64,000 nt of DNA from Petrolisthes cinctipes. Taxonomy: Eukaryota; Arthropoda; Malacostraca; Decapoda; Porcellanidae. This document shows positions 63,021 to 64,000 of the stretch, piece by piece. The DNA lies in assembly GCA_033782935.1 (NCBI GenBank), contig JAWQEG010000504.1:5001-69000 (forward strand), read 5' to 3'. The notes beneath the pieces were generated by a model. The model saw only the letters and a program-made list of their open reading frames with translations. It did not search any database and had not been told where the DNA came from. Within the stretch, counting starts at the first letter, position 1, and each line of letters starts with the position of its first letter. Both the position numbers and the translations under genes were made by a program.

Positions 63021-63711
63021 CTACCATAATAGATTACCCCCTATCCCAAAGTCAACCAGTTGATCCAAAATGACGTCTCTATTAGCAACATCGAAGGCAC
63101 TTCGAAGGTCAATGAAAGCCACCACATTGTCCCTGGAGAGGCGAGAGTACAGGTCGACTAGGCAGTCGTGTGTGCTCCGCTGAGGAAGGAAACCAAACAG
63201 CCATGGAGAAAGGCGATCCTGCAGTCGGTACATAAGACGATTGAGTAAGATTCTCTCCATAACCTTACAGAAACAGGAAGTAAGGGAAATAGGCCTGAAC
63301 TTCGCAGTGCCGGGCTTAGGGATGGGTATTATTGTGCTGCTGGTCCAGGCTCGTGGTACACAACCGTTACAAAGACAAAGATTGTACAGTCGAAGTAGAG
63401 GATTCCCAGGAACTTGTTGAAGTAGGTGCAGCACAGCATAAGTAATACCATCATCACCAGGGGAAGAAGCTCTACCCCGAGAGAGAGCACGGCGCAACTC
63501 CTTAGTTATCTGCTCTACTTTATCGCCATCATCTTGCAACAGAAAAGACATTAGACATAGCCGATGGACAGCAGAACGGGAAGTGAGTGCATCTTGTATG
63601 TGGATGGGTAGACTGGCTGGGGTAGATTGTTCTGACTAGGCATTGACAAGTTGTTGGGCATAGGCTGTGGGAGTGTGATGATGAGCAGTGGCCTGCGTGA
63701 TTTTAACAACC
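63021..63711 (-). pseudogene. I-group LINE ORF2 RT fragment, inverted
   Basis: Minus-strand frame: ELRRALSRGRASSPGDDGIT, STIIPIPKPGTAKFRPISLT, LLNRLMYRLQDRLSPWLFGF and VVAFIDLRSAFDVANRDVIL, which includes RT motif with the first catalytic Asp (FIDLRSAFD). It ends where the YADD block would follow. Compared with the first copy it lacks the frameshift in DLRRAF and is better preserved. Confidence 0.83.
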
Positions 63712-64000
63712 AATATATAGGATTTACTTATCCCGGTTTTATTTGACGTAATCATTAAAGGGGCCAGATATTGGATAGTTCATGGTGCCGATGCTTGGAT
63801 TATCTAATATCCTAAGTTCTTATGTAATTGTTCCTCAAGTGTCAGCATAGTTAGTAAGGTAGAGGTTGTTACTCGCAAATATCAGAGTGCTGAGTTTGAC
63901 CCGGTGCAAGGAAAAGGGCTTTCTTACCTGATATGTCAGTACTATCAGAACATTCATAAACTGGCCACAGGTGCATGGAATATGTTCCCATACTATGGTC
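63712..64000. other. No feature recognised
   Basis: Unique AT-rich sequence to the window end; no frame of note. Confidence 0.5.

Larger units (their letters stand above)
61685..63711 (+). mobile_element. I-group LINE, second copy, with inverted RT segment
   Basis: 5' start CAGTCTTGCCCCAACCTTGT aligns with 33272 of the first copy. ORF1 continues in sense to 62965 (GAGGATACGTCT). From 62966 to about 63711 the sequence is the reverse complement of the first copy's ORF2 RT (first copy about 35720-36410, starting from GTGTGTTTTTCAGTGGTGCG). No 3' tail is present. Confidence 0.85.

Overview
This window looks like intergenic and intronic DNA from a repeat-rich arthropod, most likely a decapod crustacean. 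The evidence is: an interstitial array of TTAGG-type (arthropod telomere) repeats; many GT, GA and trinucleotide microsatellites; a complete DIRS1-type tyrosine-recombinase retrotransposon; several LINE families; and one split host gene of the arthropod SmydA-8/msta (SET + MYND) class. The species assignment is inference. No rRNA, functional tRNA, CRISPR or bacterial feature is visible.

Layout. 1-3.2 kb: telomere-like repeats, a G-rich block, and end-to-end miniature inverted-repeat elements (MITEs), three of which carry expanded tandem repeats inside them. 3.3-16.0 kb: one old CR1/L2-like LINE opened by successive insertions: a SINE, four MITEs and a 9-kb Gypsy LTR element (5847-14843, ATAT target duplication), whose 5' LTR was in turn split by an apparently intact RTE-type LINE (1096-residue ORF). 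16.3-25.8 kb: another LINE fragment, then a giant inverted repeat (3.3-kb arms, each with a Gypsy 3' end and LTR) around a 2.2-kb spacer holding a decayed Tc1/mariner transposase with DD36E spacing and an intron. 25.8-33.3 kb: the DIRS1-like element with terminal inverted repeats, internal complementary region, gag, RT/RNase H and tyrosine recombinase, and three frame-consistent spliceosomal introns. 33.3-38.4 kb: a decayed I-group LINE (gag-like ORF1; ORF2 with endonuclease, RT and RNase H).

40.3-49.4 kb: the SmydA-8-like gene on the minus strand. Exon 1 (MYND) and exon 2 (SET) join in frame across a 7.65-kb intron that contains a third LINE, two back-to-back Tc1-like non-autonomous elements and a solo LTR. 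49.4-56.1 kb: trinucleotide arrays, a chain of MITEs sharing TA junctions (one holding a SINE that holds a Mutator-like element with a FLYWCH zinc-finger ORF), minisatellites and a 16-bp satellite. 56.4-61.7 kb: more MITEs, SINE copies and microsatellites. 61.7-63.7 kb: a second I-group LINE copy whose RT segment is inverted against its intact ORF1.

Apart from the SmydA-8-like gene, every coding region recognised here belongs to a mobile element. The clearest biology is the order of nested insertions, the intron-bearing DIRS element, and the repeated TA-on-TA stacking of MITEs.
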